Counted from the first letter of the stretch, positions 1 to 6,314 are shown. The stretch: DNA of 7,142 nucleotides from Actinomycetota bacterium (GCA_013696595.1 JACCYG010000360.1:1-7142), one strand, 5' to 3'. The notes: a model not told the origin generated them from the letters alone. Numbers and translations are program-made.

Positions 1-1
1 C

Positions 2-673
2 GCGGTGCGTCTCCTCGACCGGGGTTTCTTCCGAATCGGCGGAGAGGAATACGCCGAGGAGAACGAGAGCTTCGGTCTCGCAACGATGCGCCGGTCGCAC
101 GTGACGCTCGAGGAGGATTACACGCTCACGTTCGACTACCCCTCCAAGAGCGGGAAGAGGCGGGTCCGGTCAGTCGTCGACCCGGAGGTCTACGAGGTCG
201 TCGCCGCGCTGAAGACACGTCGTTCGGGGCCGCGGGACCTCCTCGTCTACAAGGCGGACGGCACCTGGTTCGACGTGAAGTCCGACGACATCAACTCGTA
301 CATCAAGGAGGTGACGGGAGGCGACTTCTCGGCGAAGGACTTCCGCACCTGGAGCGGCACCGTCGTCGCAGCCCTGGCGCTCGCTGTCTCCGGGGAGGTC
401 GCGAAGTCCAAGGCCGGACGCAAGCGCGCCATCACGCGTGCGATCGGGGAAGTCGCACATCACCTCGGGAACACGCCCGCGGTGGCGCGCGCCTCCTACA
501 TCGATCCACGCGTGTTCGACCGCTATCTCGGCGGCGTGACGATCGGCGGCGTGCTCCCCGAGCTCGGCGACGTCGGCGAGCTCGGCCAGCCTGCGTTCCA
601 CGGGCGCGTCGAAGAGGCTGTGCTCGACCTCCTCGAGGAGGAGCCAAGCCCGGCGCTCGAGAAGGTCGCGTAG
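2..673 (+). CDS. DNA topoisomerase IB, C-terminal part (5' truncated by window)
   Basis: Type IB topoisomerases relax supercoils by nicking one strand through a 3'-phosphotyrosine and letting the duplex rotate. The reading frame is open from base 2, so the N-terminal DNA-clamp domain lies outside the window; about 223 residues of the catalytic domain remain. Counting from the GTG at 5, the catalytic set of the poxvirus-like bacterial family is visible: Arg10 in FFRIGG, a lysine in the SKSGK hairpin (K48 or K51), Arg114 in KDFRTW, Asn156 in LGNTP and the nucleophile Tyr165 in ASYIDPR (codon at 497-499). Asn stands where vaccinia virus has His; as I recall, the Deinococcus radiodurans enzyme also has Asn here, so this is family-typical. 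The start is not visible and the GTG at 5 should not be taken as one. Family identity is very secure; the role in this cell (auxiliary relaxation) is inferred from the family. Confidence 0.96.
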   Translation, partial: AVRLLDRGFFRIGGEEYAEENESFGLATMRRSHVTLEEDYTLTFDYPSKSGKRRVRSVVDPEVYEVVAALKTRRSGPRDLLVYKADGTWFDVKSDDINSYIKEVTGGDFSAKDFRTWSGTVVAALALAVSGEVAKSKAGRKRAITRAIGEVAHHLGNTPAVARASYIDPRVFDRYLGGVTIGGVLPELGDVGELGQPAFHGRVEEAVLDLLEEEPSPALEKVA

Positions 674-809
674 ACCGCGTTCGAGGGTTTCTTTGCACCT
701 CGCGCAGATTTCCTGACGAAGCGCGCAGCACACGCGCGCCTTTCCGCGCTACGGTCCAAGTCGGGGGTCGGGGGCCGAAGGCCCCCGGGGGCAAACTCGC
801 GCGCGGGAC
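674..809. other. Convergent intergenic region with hairpin
   Basis: This 136-bp gap separates the stop of the topoisomerase gene from the stop of the minus-strand PAP2 gene. No open frame here looks coding. The left half (674-760) shows nothing I recognise. The right half holds runs of G and C around a perfect hairpin, listed separately. It is the only convergent junction in the window with room for a terminator. Confidence 0.6.
770..786. terminator. Perfect GC hairpin, possible bidirectional terminator
   Basis: The sequence GGGGGCC-GAA-GGCCCCC forms a 7-bp perfect stem closed by a GAA triloop. It lies 96 bp past the topoisomerase stop and 23 bp past the stop of the PAP2 gene on the other strand, where a shared terminator would be expected. 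There is no T tract on either side, so it is not a canonical intrinsic terminator; high-GC actinobacteria often use hairpins without a U tail. It is flanked by further G5 runs (763-767 and 787-791), which allow alternative pairings of the C5 arm. Position and symmetry are seen; termination is inferred. Confidence 0.5.
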
Positions 810-1499
810 TTAAAGGCTCATTTGCCGCGCGAGCCGGAGCGCGACCGCACCGAGCGCCGCTCCCGCGACCGCATCGAGGACGTAATGGTTCGCGGTCGCG
901 AACACGACGAGGGCGACGAGCGGTGGGTACCCCGGCGCGATCCGGCGTACGAGAGCACTTTGCGCCGTTGCTTCGATTCCCGCGGCGGTCACGACCGCGT
1001 ACGCGAGATGGATGCTCGGCATCGCCGCGAGCGGGTCGTACAGCTCGGCGACCAGACCTCGATCGAGGTCGAAGCCGCTCACGTCCGCGATCGTGTCGAC
1101 GAACCCCTCGAGGGTCCGAGGCGGCGCGACCGGAAAGAGGAGAAAGACGGGCTGCGCACCGACCGTGGCGAGGACGGCAGCGCGGCGCAGCCGATGGAAC
1201 TCGGGATCGCCGAACCGGAAAAGCCGGAACAGCCACCCCACCGTGAGCCCCACGTTCAGCGTCACGTACGCGACGTTCAGCACGGCGATCAATCGCTTGC
1301 GCGGAAGAAGCGTCCGCTGGAGCGCCGGTTCGACCTCGATTCGAAGCCGGCGCTCGAGTGCGAGGATGCGGCGCGCGTTTCGCTCGCCTCTCGCACGCGC
1401 GTCCGTGCGGAGCTTGACCTGCCGCCCGAGCAGATAGACGGCGTACACGCCGAGGCCGATCGCCGCCTCGCGGCGGCCCGAAAAGCTGGATCCGGGCAC
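810..1499 (-). CDS. PAP2/AUR1-type membrane phosphatase or phosphotransferase
   Basis: An integral membrane protein of about 229 residues in the PAP2 superfamily, closest in pattern to the AUR1/inositol-phosphorylceramide-synthase-like branch (PAP2_3 type). Family members cleave or transfer phosphate-containing head groups of lipids on the membrane surface. From a GTG start at 1499, motif C1 appears as FPVAPPR ending at Arg128, C2 as MPSIHLAY with Ser162 and His164, and C3 as NHYVLDAVAG with His205 and Asp209. The classical KX6RP lysine is absent, as expected for this branch. About five hydrophobic segments are visible, with a charged Arg-rich stretch after the first. The frame stays open to a TTG at 1568, but that would overlap the start of the divergent gene by 21 bp; GTG 1499 leaves 48 bp, and GTG 1448 would start inside the first membrane helix. 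No good ribosome binding site decides the start. Substrate is unknown. Confidence 0.87.
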   Translation of the reverse strand: MPGSSFSGRREAAIGLGVYAVYLLGRQVKLRTDARARGERNARRILALERRLRIEVEPALQRTLLPRKRLIAVLNVAYVTLNVGLTVGWLFRLFRFGDPEFHRLRRAAVLATVGAQPVFLLFPVAPPRTLEGFVDTIADVSGFDLDRGLVAELYDPLAAMPSIHLAYAVVTAAGIEATAQSALVRRIAPGYPPLVALVVFATANHYVLDAVAGAALGAVALRLARQMSL

Positions 1500-1533
1500 C
1501 AGCAGCTGAGTGTTCCCGATCCCGGCCCGGATG

Positions 1534-1539
1534 GATACT
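1534..1539 (+). promoter_or_regulatory. Possible -10 element for the flippase-like gene
   Basis: In the 48-bp divergent gap (1500-1547), GATACT matches the -10 consensus TATACT at five of six positions and ends 8 bases before the ATG at 1548. This would place the transcription start at or very near the start codon, giving a leaderless or nearly leaderless mRNA. It fits the lack of a Shine-Dalgarno sequence before that ATG. No convincing -35 was seen, so this is a weak call. Confidence 0.25.
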
Positions 1540-1547
1540 TCGAACGG

Positions 1548-2549
1548 ATGGGACGGACGCAACGCCAACTCGTTCGCCTCGCTCTCGGCAGCGCGGTGAC
1601 CGCCGGGTTTCTCTGGCTCTTCTTGCGCGAGGTCGACCTCCCGGCGGCCTGGAGCGAGATCATCGCGCTCCCCTTCTGGGCCCTTGCAGGCTCGCTCGGG
1701 CTCGTGCTCGTGAACGTCGCGGTCATGGCGCTTCGCTGGCGGTACCTGCTGGAGGGAGCCGGCTACCCTGTTCCCCTTCGTTCGCTTTTCTCGACGATCT
1801 CGGTCGGGCGCGGCGCGAACAACGTCCTCCCTGCCCGTGGCGGCGACCTGATCAGGATCGAGTCGATGCGGGAGGTGGCGAGCGTGCCCGCCTTCGTGAC
1901 CGCCGCGACGCTTTTCGGCGAGAGAGTCCTCGACGGCGTCGTCTTCTCGATCTTCATCCTCACGGGCGCACTCCTGATCGGTCAGGGGGGCGCGATGCTC
2001 TTGACCGGGATCGCGCTGGCCGCAGGCAGCGGGCTCGGGCTATCCCTCCTCGTTCTCGCGGCGGGCCACCCCGACGCAGCGAGCCGGTTCGCCGCGCGCG
2101 CGAGCCGGAGGCTGCCCGTCCGTTGGCACGAACGGATCGTGCGCGCGTCCGCACACTTCACCGAAGGCCTCGGTGCATTCGCCCACACCCGGCGGCTTGC
2201 CCTCTGCCTCGCCGGGTCGGCCGTCATGTGGCTCGCAGACGTGGCGATGTTCGCGCTCGTCGGCCGAGCGTTCGGGCTGGGGCTCGACGCGGGCGCGTAC
2301 TTCCTGCTGGAAGGGATCGGCAACCTTGTCCTCGCGGTCCCGGCGACTGCGGCCGGCTTCGGAAGCTTCGACTATCTAACCCTTGTCGCCGCGCGCGGCG
2401 TCGACATTCCGGAGCACGCCGCGACCGCCTACGTCCTGACGATGCACGCGCTCGTCGTCCTTCCGATCACGATCCTCGGGGCCGCGCTGGTCCGCCCCGC
2501 CCTTCCTCGCGTCTTCCGGCGGGGGCCCGCGGCCGAAAAGGGCGGCTAG
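1548..2549 (+). CDS. UPF0104 / LPG-synthase transmembrane-type flippase-like protein
   Basis: A 333-residue polytopic membrane protein of the family defined by the membrane region of lysylphosphatidylglycerol synthase (MprF; also YbhN-like, UPF0104). There is no soluble aminoacyl-transfer domain, so it should not make lysyl-lipids; stand-alone members are thought to move lipids or lipid-linked substrates between leaflets. Hydrophobic segments are visible near residues 10-27, 42-64, 131-153, 153-173, 216-242, 250-270 and 293-318. Family landmarks are RWRYLL at 64-69, NNVLPARGGDLIR at 91-103, ERVLDG at 125-130 and VPATAAGFGSFD at 264-275. The frame is open far upstream (to 822), but that part is antisense to the PAP2 gene and Arg/Asp-rich, so it is a shadow; ATG 1548 puts the first helix at the expected distance from the N-terminus. 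The gene diverges from the PAP2 gene and ends in a stop codon shared as CTAG with the next gene. Substrate unknown. Confidence 0.88.
   Translation: MGRTQRQLVRLALGSAVTAGFLWLFLREVDLPAAWSEIIALPFWALAGSLGLVLVNVAVMALRWRYLLEGAGYPVPLRSLFSTISVGRGANNVLPARGGDLIRIESMREVASVPAFVTAATLFGERVLDGVVFSIFILTGALLIGQGGAMLLTGIALAAGSGLGLSLLVLAAGHPDAASRFAARASRRLPVRWHERIVRASAHFTEGLGAFAHTRRLALCLAGSAVMWLADVAMFALVGRAFGLGLDAGAYFLLEGIGNLVLAVPATAAGFGSFDYLTLVAARGVDIPEHAATAYVLTMHALVVLPITILGAALVRPALPRVFRRGPAAEKGG
2546..2549. other. CTAG palindrome encoding both convergent stop codons
   Basis: Bases 2547-2549 are the TAG stop of the plus-strand flippase-like gene, and bases 2546-2548 read on the minus strand are the TAG stop of the acyltransferase gene. 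The two coding regions therefore overlap by exactly four bases, tail to tail, leaving no space for a terminator. Confidence 0.9.
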
Positions 2550-3670
2550 CGTCCGCGGGAGCTCGCGAGCTCGCGCGCGAGGTAGTCGACCTCGTGCGGA
2601 CGCATGAGGCCCACGGTCAACGCCTCGACGACCCGGCGTCGGCGCGCGTCCCGATCCAGCAAGGCGGGCTCGATCGGCCGCCGTTCCGAGCGGGCTTCAT
2701 CGATGGCCTCGTCGAGAGCCCCGGCGAGCTCGGCCAACCCGACGCGTCGCGACCCGGTGAGACACGACGCGGCGACCTGGCCCGCGGTGAGCGGCATGCT
2801 TTGGCGCAGGAGCGCGAGAATCGCTTCGTCGATGTCGACCGTCGGCGCCGACACCGCTTCCGGAATCGAGAGGTAGACGCGCGTGCGGCCGAGGACGAGG
2901 GGGTCGTACGCGAGCGCCGCGGGCTGGACGTGACGCGGCCTGCCCCGCCGAACGAGCGCCTCGATTCCACGCCTGAGCGGCCCGATGTCCCCATCCCGTG
3001 ACGGGCGGCCCTCGGGAAAGACGAGAAGGACTCCGCCCGAGCGAAGCAGATCCACGAGGGCGCGGAAGTCGGCCGCCGCCTGAGCGGCGCGGCGGCTCCA
3101 GAACTCCGACAGACCGGCGCTCAAGTCGTCCGGCGAGACCGGTGACCACAGGATGTCCACGTAGTCAGGCCCGAGGACCTCTCGCGCCAGCGCAGGCGAG
3201 CTCGACCCGACGCGCGAGGCGCGACTCCGGAGCCGCTCGGCGATCGAGGGGCCGACAACCTCGTCCAGCCGCTCGTCGGGCCGCGCCTCCAGCACCTCCG
3301 CGAGGCGCGCCACGCGGGCACTTCGGATCGGATGAACCTCGACGCGTGAGAGCCAGGGGGCCACGCGGATCGGATAGAGGGCGCGACGGGCGGGCGATCC
3401 GAGCTCGGGCGGAAACCCCGCGAAGAAACCGCGGAGAAACATGTCGTCGCGCGCGGCGAAGCTCATCCTCGTCGCCTGCTTCCGCCAGAGCCGCGCCCGG
3501 TAATAGAGCGACGGCGCAAGGACGGGCGCGTCGGTCTCGCGCCGGTGCGTCGCCACGATCAATGTTCCCGGCTCGAGCTCGAAGCGCTCCGGCCCGAGCG
3601 TCTCGATTTGGAACGCCGCATTGCTGTACGCCCACATCCCGGCCGCGACGGCGTCGTAGAGAGAGGCCAC
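2546..3670 (-). CDS. PlsC-like lysophospholipid/glycerolipid acyltransferase with large insertion
   Basis: A predicted acyltransferase of 374 residues in the PlsC/GPAT superfamily, which transfers fatty acyl groups onto lysophospholipids or glycerol-3-phosphate at the inner face of the membrane. The HX4D catalytic motif is His42-RRET-Asp47, preceded by the usual hydrophobic strand (GTLIVATH). Motif III is FPEGRPSRDG at 218-227, followed by a motif-IV-like stretch near PAALAYDP (250-257). The two motifs are 178 residues apart against about 70-80 in canonical PlsC, because of an extra, mostly helical region around residues 115-200. A C-terminal charged helical tail of about 90 residues follows. 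The open frame runs on to 5308, but that is antisense to other genes. GTG 3670 is chosen because G/C at the third codon position holds downstream of it (10 of 11 codons) and fails just upstream (CAT, ACT, CCT, GAT); ATG 3637 is the alternative. Acyl acceptor unknown. Confidence 0.82.
   Translation of the reverse strand: MASLYDAVAAGMWAYSNAAFQIETLGPERFELEPGTLIVATHRRETDAPVLAPSLYYRARLWRKQATRMSFAARDDMFLRGFFAGFPPELGSPARRALYPIRVAPWLSRVEVHPIRSARVARLAEVLEARPDERLDEVVGPSIAERLRSRASRVGSSSPALAREVLGPDYVDILWSPVSPDDLSAGLSEFWSRRAAQAAADFRALVDLLRSGGVLLVFPEGRPSRDGDIGPLRRGIEALVRRGRPRHVQPAALAYDPLVLGRTRVYLSIPEAVSAPTVDIDEAILALLRQSMPLTAGQVAASCLTGSRRVGLAELAGALDEAIDEARSERRPIEPALLDRDARRRRVVEALTVGLMRPHEVDYLARELASSRGR
3659..3666 (+). 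promoter_or_regulatory. Ribosome binding site for the redoxin gene
   Basis: GAGAGAGG ends 4 bases before the ATG at 3671 and is a fair purine-rich Shine-Dalgarno match. It supports ATG 3671 over the in-frame GTG at 3689. It lies inside the first codons of the acyltransferase gene on the other strand, so the same bases serve both genes. Confidence 0.5.
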
Positions 3671-4207
3671 ATGAGTAGGATCGCGCCCGTGGCCCGTCTC
3701 GCGCTCGGAGATCCAGCGCCGGCGTTCGACCTTCCCGGCGTCGACGGACAAACGCACTCGCTCGGCGACTACGAGGGGAAACCCGTCGCCGTCGTCTTCT
3801 CGTGCTGCCACTGCCCGTACGTCGTCGCCTGGGAGGACCGGCTGAACGAGATCGCCCGCGACTACGCCAGCCACGCAGGGCTCGTCGCCGTGAACTCCAA
3901 CCACTATCTCGGCGACTCGCTTGACGACATGCGGGAGCGTGCGACGGAGAGGAGATTCGTCTTCCCGTTCCTGCGCGACGAATCGCAAGAGGTCGCGCGC
4001 GCCTACGCGGCGGCGCGCACGCCCGAGGTTTTCCTCTTCGACGGCGAGCATCGGCTCGTCTATCACGGCGCGCCTGACTCGGACCACACAGACCCGACCG
4101 CCGCCGAGCCGTACCTCCGCCAAGCGCTCGACGCCACGCTGGCCGGCCAGGAGCCGTCCACCGCCGAGACTCCGGCGGTCGGCTGCACGGTCAAGTGGCG
4201 CTCTTGA
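3671..4207 (+). CDS. Thioredoxin-fold redoxin (AhpC/TSA-like)
   Basis: A 178-residue soluble protein of the AhpC/TSA-redoxin type within the thioredoxin superfamily, probably a cytoplasmic thiol-disulfide oxidoreductase or peroxidase-like protein; no signal peptide or membrane anchor is visible. The fold order is typical: a short N-terminal extension with PAPAFDLPGVDG at 15-26, the active site CCHC at 45-48 followed by PYV, the cis-proline segment TPEVFLFD at 117-124, and the closing strand with LVYHG at 129-133. The CXXC pair is Cys45/Cys48; Cys46 is an extra cysteine where relatives often have Asn (CNHC). The C-terminal GCTVKW at 171-176, with Cys172, is a recognised ending of this subgroup. 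The ATG is immediately next to the acyltransferase start codon on the other strand, with no base between them; the 3' end stops 4 bp short of the nucleotidyltransferase stop. Physiological partner is unknown. Confidence 0.9.
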   Translation: MSRIAPVARLALGDPAPAFDLPGVDGQTHSLGDYEGKPVAVVFSCCHCPYVVAWEDRLNEIARDYASHAGLVAVNSNHYLGDSLDDMRERATERRFVFPFLRDESQEVARAYAAARTPEVFLFDGEHRLVYHGAPDSDHTDPTAAEPYLRQALDATLAGQEPSTAETPAVGCTVKWRS

Positions 4208-4211
4208 CCGG

Positions 4212-5261
4212 CTAAGACCTCTCGGGCCGCCTGGAAGTTTCAGGCCCCTCCCGCCGGACGAGCTTGAGTGCTTCCTCGCGCGTCGAGATCGCCCCGACCG
4301 CGCGCTCCTCGGCGATCCGCTCCAGGAGCCTCCCCACCTCGGGGCCGGGCGGGAGGCCGAGCTCGTCGCCGCGTAGAAGCGGTTCGGCGGGCTCCGACGC
4401 GCGCGCCTCCTCGACGGCGCGCGCGAGCTCTTCGTCGCATTTCCAGAGCGCGAGTGCATCGAGCGCCCACGGCTCCGTCTCGCGGCGGAACCGGTGCACC
4501 CCCCGCGCCGACGCATCTTCGGGGCAACGTGCGCGCAGAAGCGTACGCGCGTACCGCCTGAGCTCGTTCGAGACCGGCAGGGACTCGATCGCCTCGCCCA
4601 GGAACCAGACGAGGCGAAAACCGGGCGCGTCGATGCGGTCGGCCCCTTCGCCCCGGGTCCGTCCGCCGAGGCCCGAAAGCAGTCCGAGCTCGTCGAGGCG
4701 GTCAAAGCCGCGCCGCGAGAGCCGATCGAGCTCACCGAGGATCCGCTCCCCCGCGGGCTCGGCGACGAGCGCGGCGTGGGCGCGAAGGAGGCCTTCCGTC
4801 TCGGCGTCGAGACTGAAGCCGAGCTCGTCCGCGAGTCGCACGGCGCGGAGAAGCCGCAGAGGATCCTCGCGAAAGATGCGCGGCGTGACCGCGCGGAGCG
4901 TGCGCTTCTCCAGGTCGTCCCGGCCGCCGAGGGGGTCGACGTATTCGCCGCCGCCGACGGGGCGCGCGATCGCGTTGATCGTGAAGTCCCTCGTGAGGAG
5001 ATCGCTTTCGATCCCGTCCAAGAGCGGGGTGAAATCGACCGTGCCGCCGTCGCGAAAGGCGACGCGCCAGGCGCCGTGCCGCTCCGAGAGCGTGAAGACG
5101 ACCCCGCCCGCGCGGCGCGCATATTCCTGCGCGGCCGCGCGCGGCGCGCGACAGGCGACGTCGAAGTCGACGACGGGCCTGCCGAGCAGCTCGTCGCGGA
5201 CCGCCCCGCCGACGACGAACGCGCCTTCTCCGGCGAGGGCGGCGACGACCCGCTCATCCAT
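4212..5261 (-). CDS. CCA tRNA nucleotidyltransferase / poly(A) polymerase family protein (short, no HD domain)
   Basis: A class II nucleotidyltransferase of 349 residues that most likely adds or repairs the CCA end of tRNAs in the cytoplasm. Motif A is VVGGAVRDELLGRPVVDFD, with Gly18-Gly19, Arg22-Asp23 and the metal-binding Asp32 and Asp34; Asp76 in VDFTPL is the likely third carboxylate. Motif B is RDFTINAIA at 91-99. Motif D, the nucleotide-selecting EDxxR, is Glu132-Asp133-Pro-Leu-Arg136, followed by LLRAVRLADELGF. The C-terminal body has the LLRGDELGLPPGPEVG stretch (295-310) found in tRNA-binding regions of this family. There is no HD phosphohydrolase domain, unlike the longer enzymes (about 450-490 residues) common in Actinobacteria. 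Its ATG overlaps the end of alr by 8 bp, so it is probably translationally coupled to it. Poly(A) polymerase or an A-adding specialist cannot be excluded from sequence alone, but the short length and motifs favour a tRNA enzyme. Confidence 0.87.
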   Translation of the reverse strand: MDERVVAALAGEGAFVVGGAVRDELLGRPVVDFDVACRAPRAAAQEYARRAGGVVFTLSERHGAWRVAFRDGGTVDFTPLLDGIESDLLTRDFTINAIARPVGGGEYVDPLGGRDDLEKRTLRAVTPRIFREDPLRLLRAVRLADELGFSLDAETEGLLRAHAALVAEPAGERILGELDRLSRRGFDRLDELGLLSGLGGRTRGEGADRIDAPGFRLVWFLGEAIESLPVSNELRRYARTLLRARCPEDASARGVHRFRRETEPWALDALALWKCDEELARAVEEARASEPAEPLLRGDELGLPPGPEVGRLLERIAEERAVGAISTREEALKLVRREGPETSRRPERS

Positions 5262-6306
5262 CGCGCACCTTCCGCTCCGCGCGTTCCGCTGAGACGCGGA
5301 TCCCGCACGTGATCTCGTAGTTGATCGTGCCGAGGGTGCGCGCGTGCTCCTCGGCGAGGATGCCGTCGCCGAGCAGGGTCACCGGTGTGCCCTCGGGCTC
5401 GTCGCCGAGCTCCACGGCGAACGAATCCATCGAGATCGTCCCGACGACGCGTCGCCGCGTCTCTCCTACGAGCACCTCCGCCCCGGTGAGGCCGCGGCGA
5501 AAACCGTCCGCGTAGCCCACCGGAACGAGCCCGATCCGCGTGGGACGCTCCGCCCGGAAGCGCCGGCCGTAGCCGGTGCTCGCGCCCGCGGGCAGCTCTT
5601 TCGCCTGGGCGACGTGGCTCCGCCAGGAGAGCACGGGCTCGAGACCGTGCTCGGCGGGATCGTTCCCGAAGGGCGACAGACCGTAGAGCGCAACCCCGCA
5701 GCGAACGGCGTCGAACCGCGCGTCGGGAAAGCGCAGAGTCGCGGCGCTGTTCGCCACGTGGCGGACGACGCCGTCAAAACGCTCCGCGAGTTTCTCGAAC
5801 CGCTCAAGTTGCTCACGCGCGAAGCTCTCATCCGGCTCGTCCGCCGTGGCGAGGTGGCTCATGAGCCCGACGACGTCGTCTCTCGACAGCGAAAGCGCTT
5901 CCTCCTCGGTCATGCCGTACCGCCCCATGCCGGTGTCGACCTTCAGATGAACCGGAAAGCCGCCCGGGATCTCCGGCCGCGACACGGCGATCTCGAGGCG
6001 ACTCTCGCGCGCGAACGTCTCCTCCCCGGGCACAAGCGGCCCCATGACCAGGATGCGAGCGTCCGCGAACGACGCGCGAAGCGCCTCGCCCTCGGGAGCA
6101 GTGGCGACACAGAGGGCTGCCGCCCCTTCCTCGAGGGCGACACGGGCGACGTCCACGGCCCCGTGGCCGTAGGCATCGGCCTTCACGACTGCCCAGAGCT
6201 CGGCCTCACCCGCCGCAGCGCGCAGCCGGCGGACATTACTCCGCAACGCTCCGAGATCGATGGTGATCTCGGAGCGCCGCGCGGCGCGTTGGATCGACGT
6301 GGTCAA
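5254..6306 (-). CDS. alr: Alanine racemase
   Basis: A PLP-dependent fold-III racemase of 350 residues that interconverts L- and D-alanine in the cytoplasm, supplying D-alanine for peptidoglycan. The PLP lysine is Lys42 in VVKADAYGHG. The second catalytic base is Tyr246 in STGYGRRF. Other family marks are HLKVDTGMGRYG (120-131) with Arg129, HVANSAA (183-189), RCGVALYG (202-209) with the PLP-ring arginine Arg202, VPVGYADGFRR (261-271) and ISMDSF (291-296). The C-terminus keeps GTINYEITCGI but lacks the usual RVPR-like ending. The start is a TTG at 6306, giving the usual 13 residues before the first strand (ITIDLGALRSN); no in-frame ATG or GTG fits, and only a weak AGCGGG purine stretch precedes it. 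It is the first gene of a two-gene minus-strand unit with the nucleotidyltransferase and diverges from the dehydrogenase gene across 20 bp. Confidence 0.95.
   Translation of the reverse strand: MTTSIQRAARRSEITIDLGALRSNVRRLRAAAGEAELWAVVKADAYGHGAVDVARVALEEGAAALCVATAPEGEALRASFADARILVMGPLVPGEETFARESRLEIAVSRPEIPGGFPVHLKVDTGMGRYGMTEEEALSLSRDDVVGLMSHLATADEPDESFAREQLERFEKLAERFDGVVRHVANSAATLRFPDARFDAVRCGVALYGLSPFGNDPAEHGLEPVLSWRSHVAQAKELPAGASTGYGRRFRAERPTRIGLVPVGYADGFRRGLTGAEVLVGETRRRVVGTISMDSFAVELGDEPEGTPVTLLGDGILAEEHARTLGTINYEITCGIRVSAERAERKVRDG
5268..5273 (-). promoter_or_regulatory. Ribosome binding site for the nucleotidyltransferase gene
   Basis: On the minus strand GGAAGG lies 6 bases before the ATG at 5261, inside the last codons of alr. 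It supports this start and, with the 8-bp ATGGATGA start/stop overlap, coupled translation of the two genes. Confidence 0.5.
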
Positions 6307-6314
6307 GAACCCGC

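Noticed and set aside
458..499. Loss of catalytic histidine in topoisomerase IB (Asn156)
   Set aside because: Asn at this position occurs in characterised bacterial enzymes of this family as I recall, so it is not evidence of inactivation.
761..792. G-quadruplex in the G5-rich block
   Set aside because: Only three runs of three or more G on the plus strand, so an intramolecular three-tetrad quadruplex is not supported; the hairpin is the simpler reading.
822..1547. In-frame upstream extension of the flippase-like gene, giving a 575-residue frame
   Set aside because: It is antisense to the PAP2 gene, whose motifs are clear, and its translation is Arg/Glu/Asp-rich low-complexity sequence typical of shadow frames in GC-rich DNA.
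1500..1568. TTG 1568 as the start of the PAP2 gene
   Set aside because: It would overlap the start of the divergent gene; the extra residues before GTG 1499 add no recognisable feature. It cannot be fully excluded without homologues.
2123..3678. Plus-strand frames of about 290 and 226 residues across the convergent junction
   Set aside because: Arg-rich low-complexity translations overlapping two well-supported genes; they are codon-bias shadows.
3671..5308. Upstream extension of the acyltransferase frame to a 920-residue protein
   Set aside because: It runs antisense to the redoxin gene and in a wrong frame over the nucleotidyltransferase gene; third-position G/C collapses just before GTG 3670.
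4264..5312. Long plus-strand open frames opposite the nucleotidyltransferase gene
   Set aside because: Ser/Arg/Pro-rich translations without motifs; the minus-strand frame has a complete set of family motifs.
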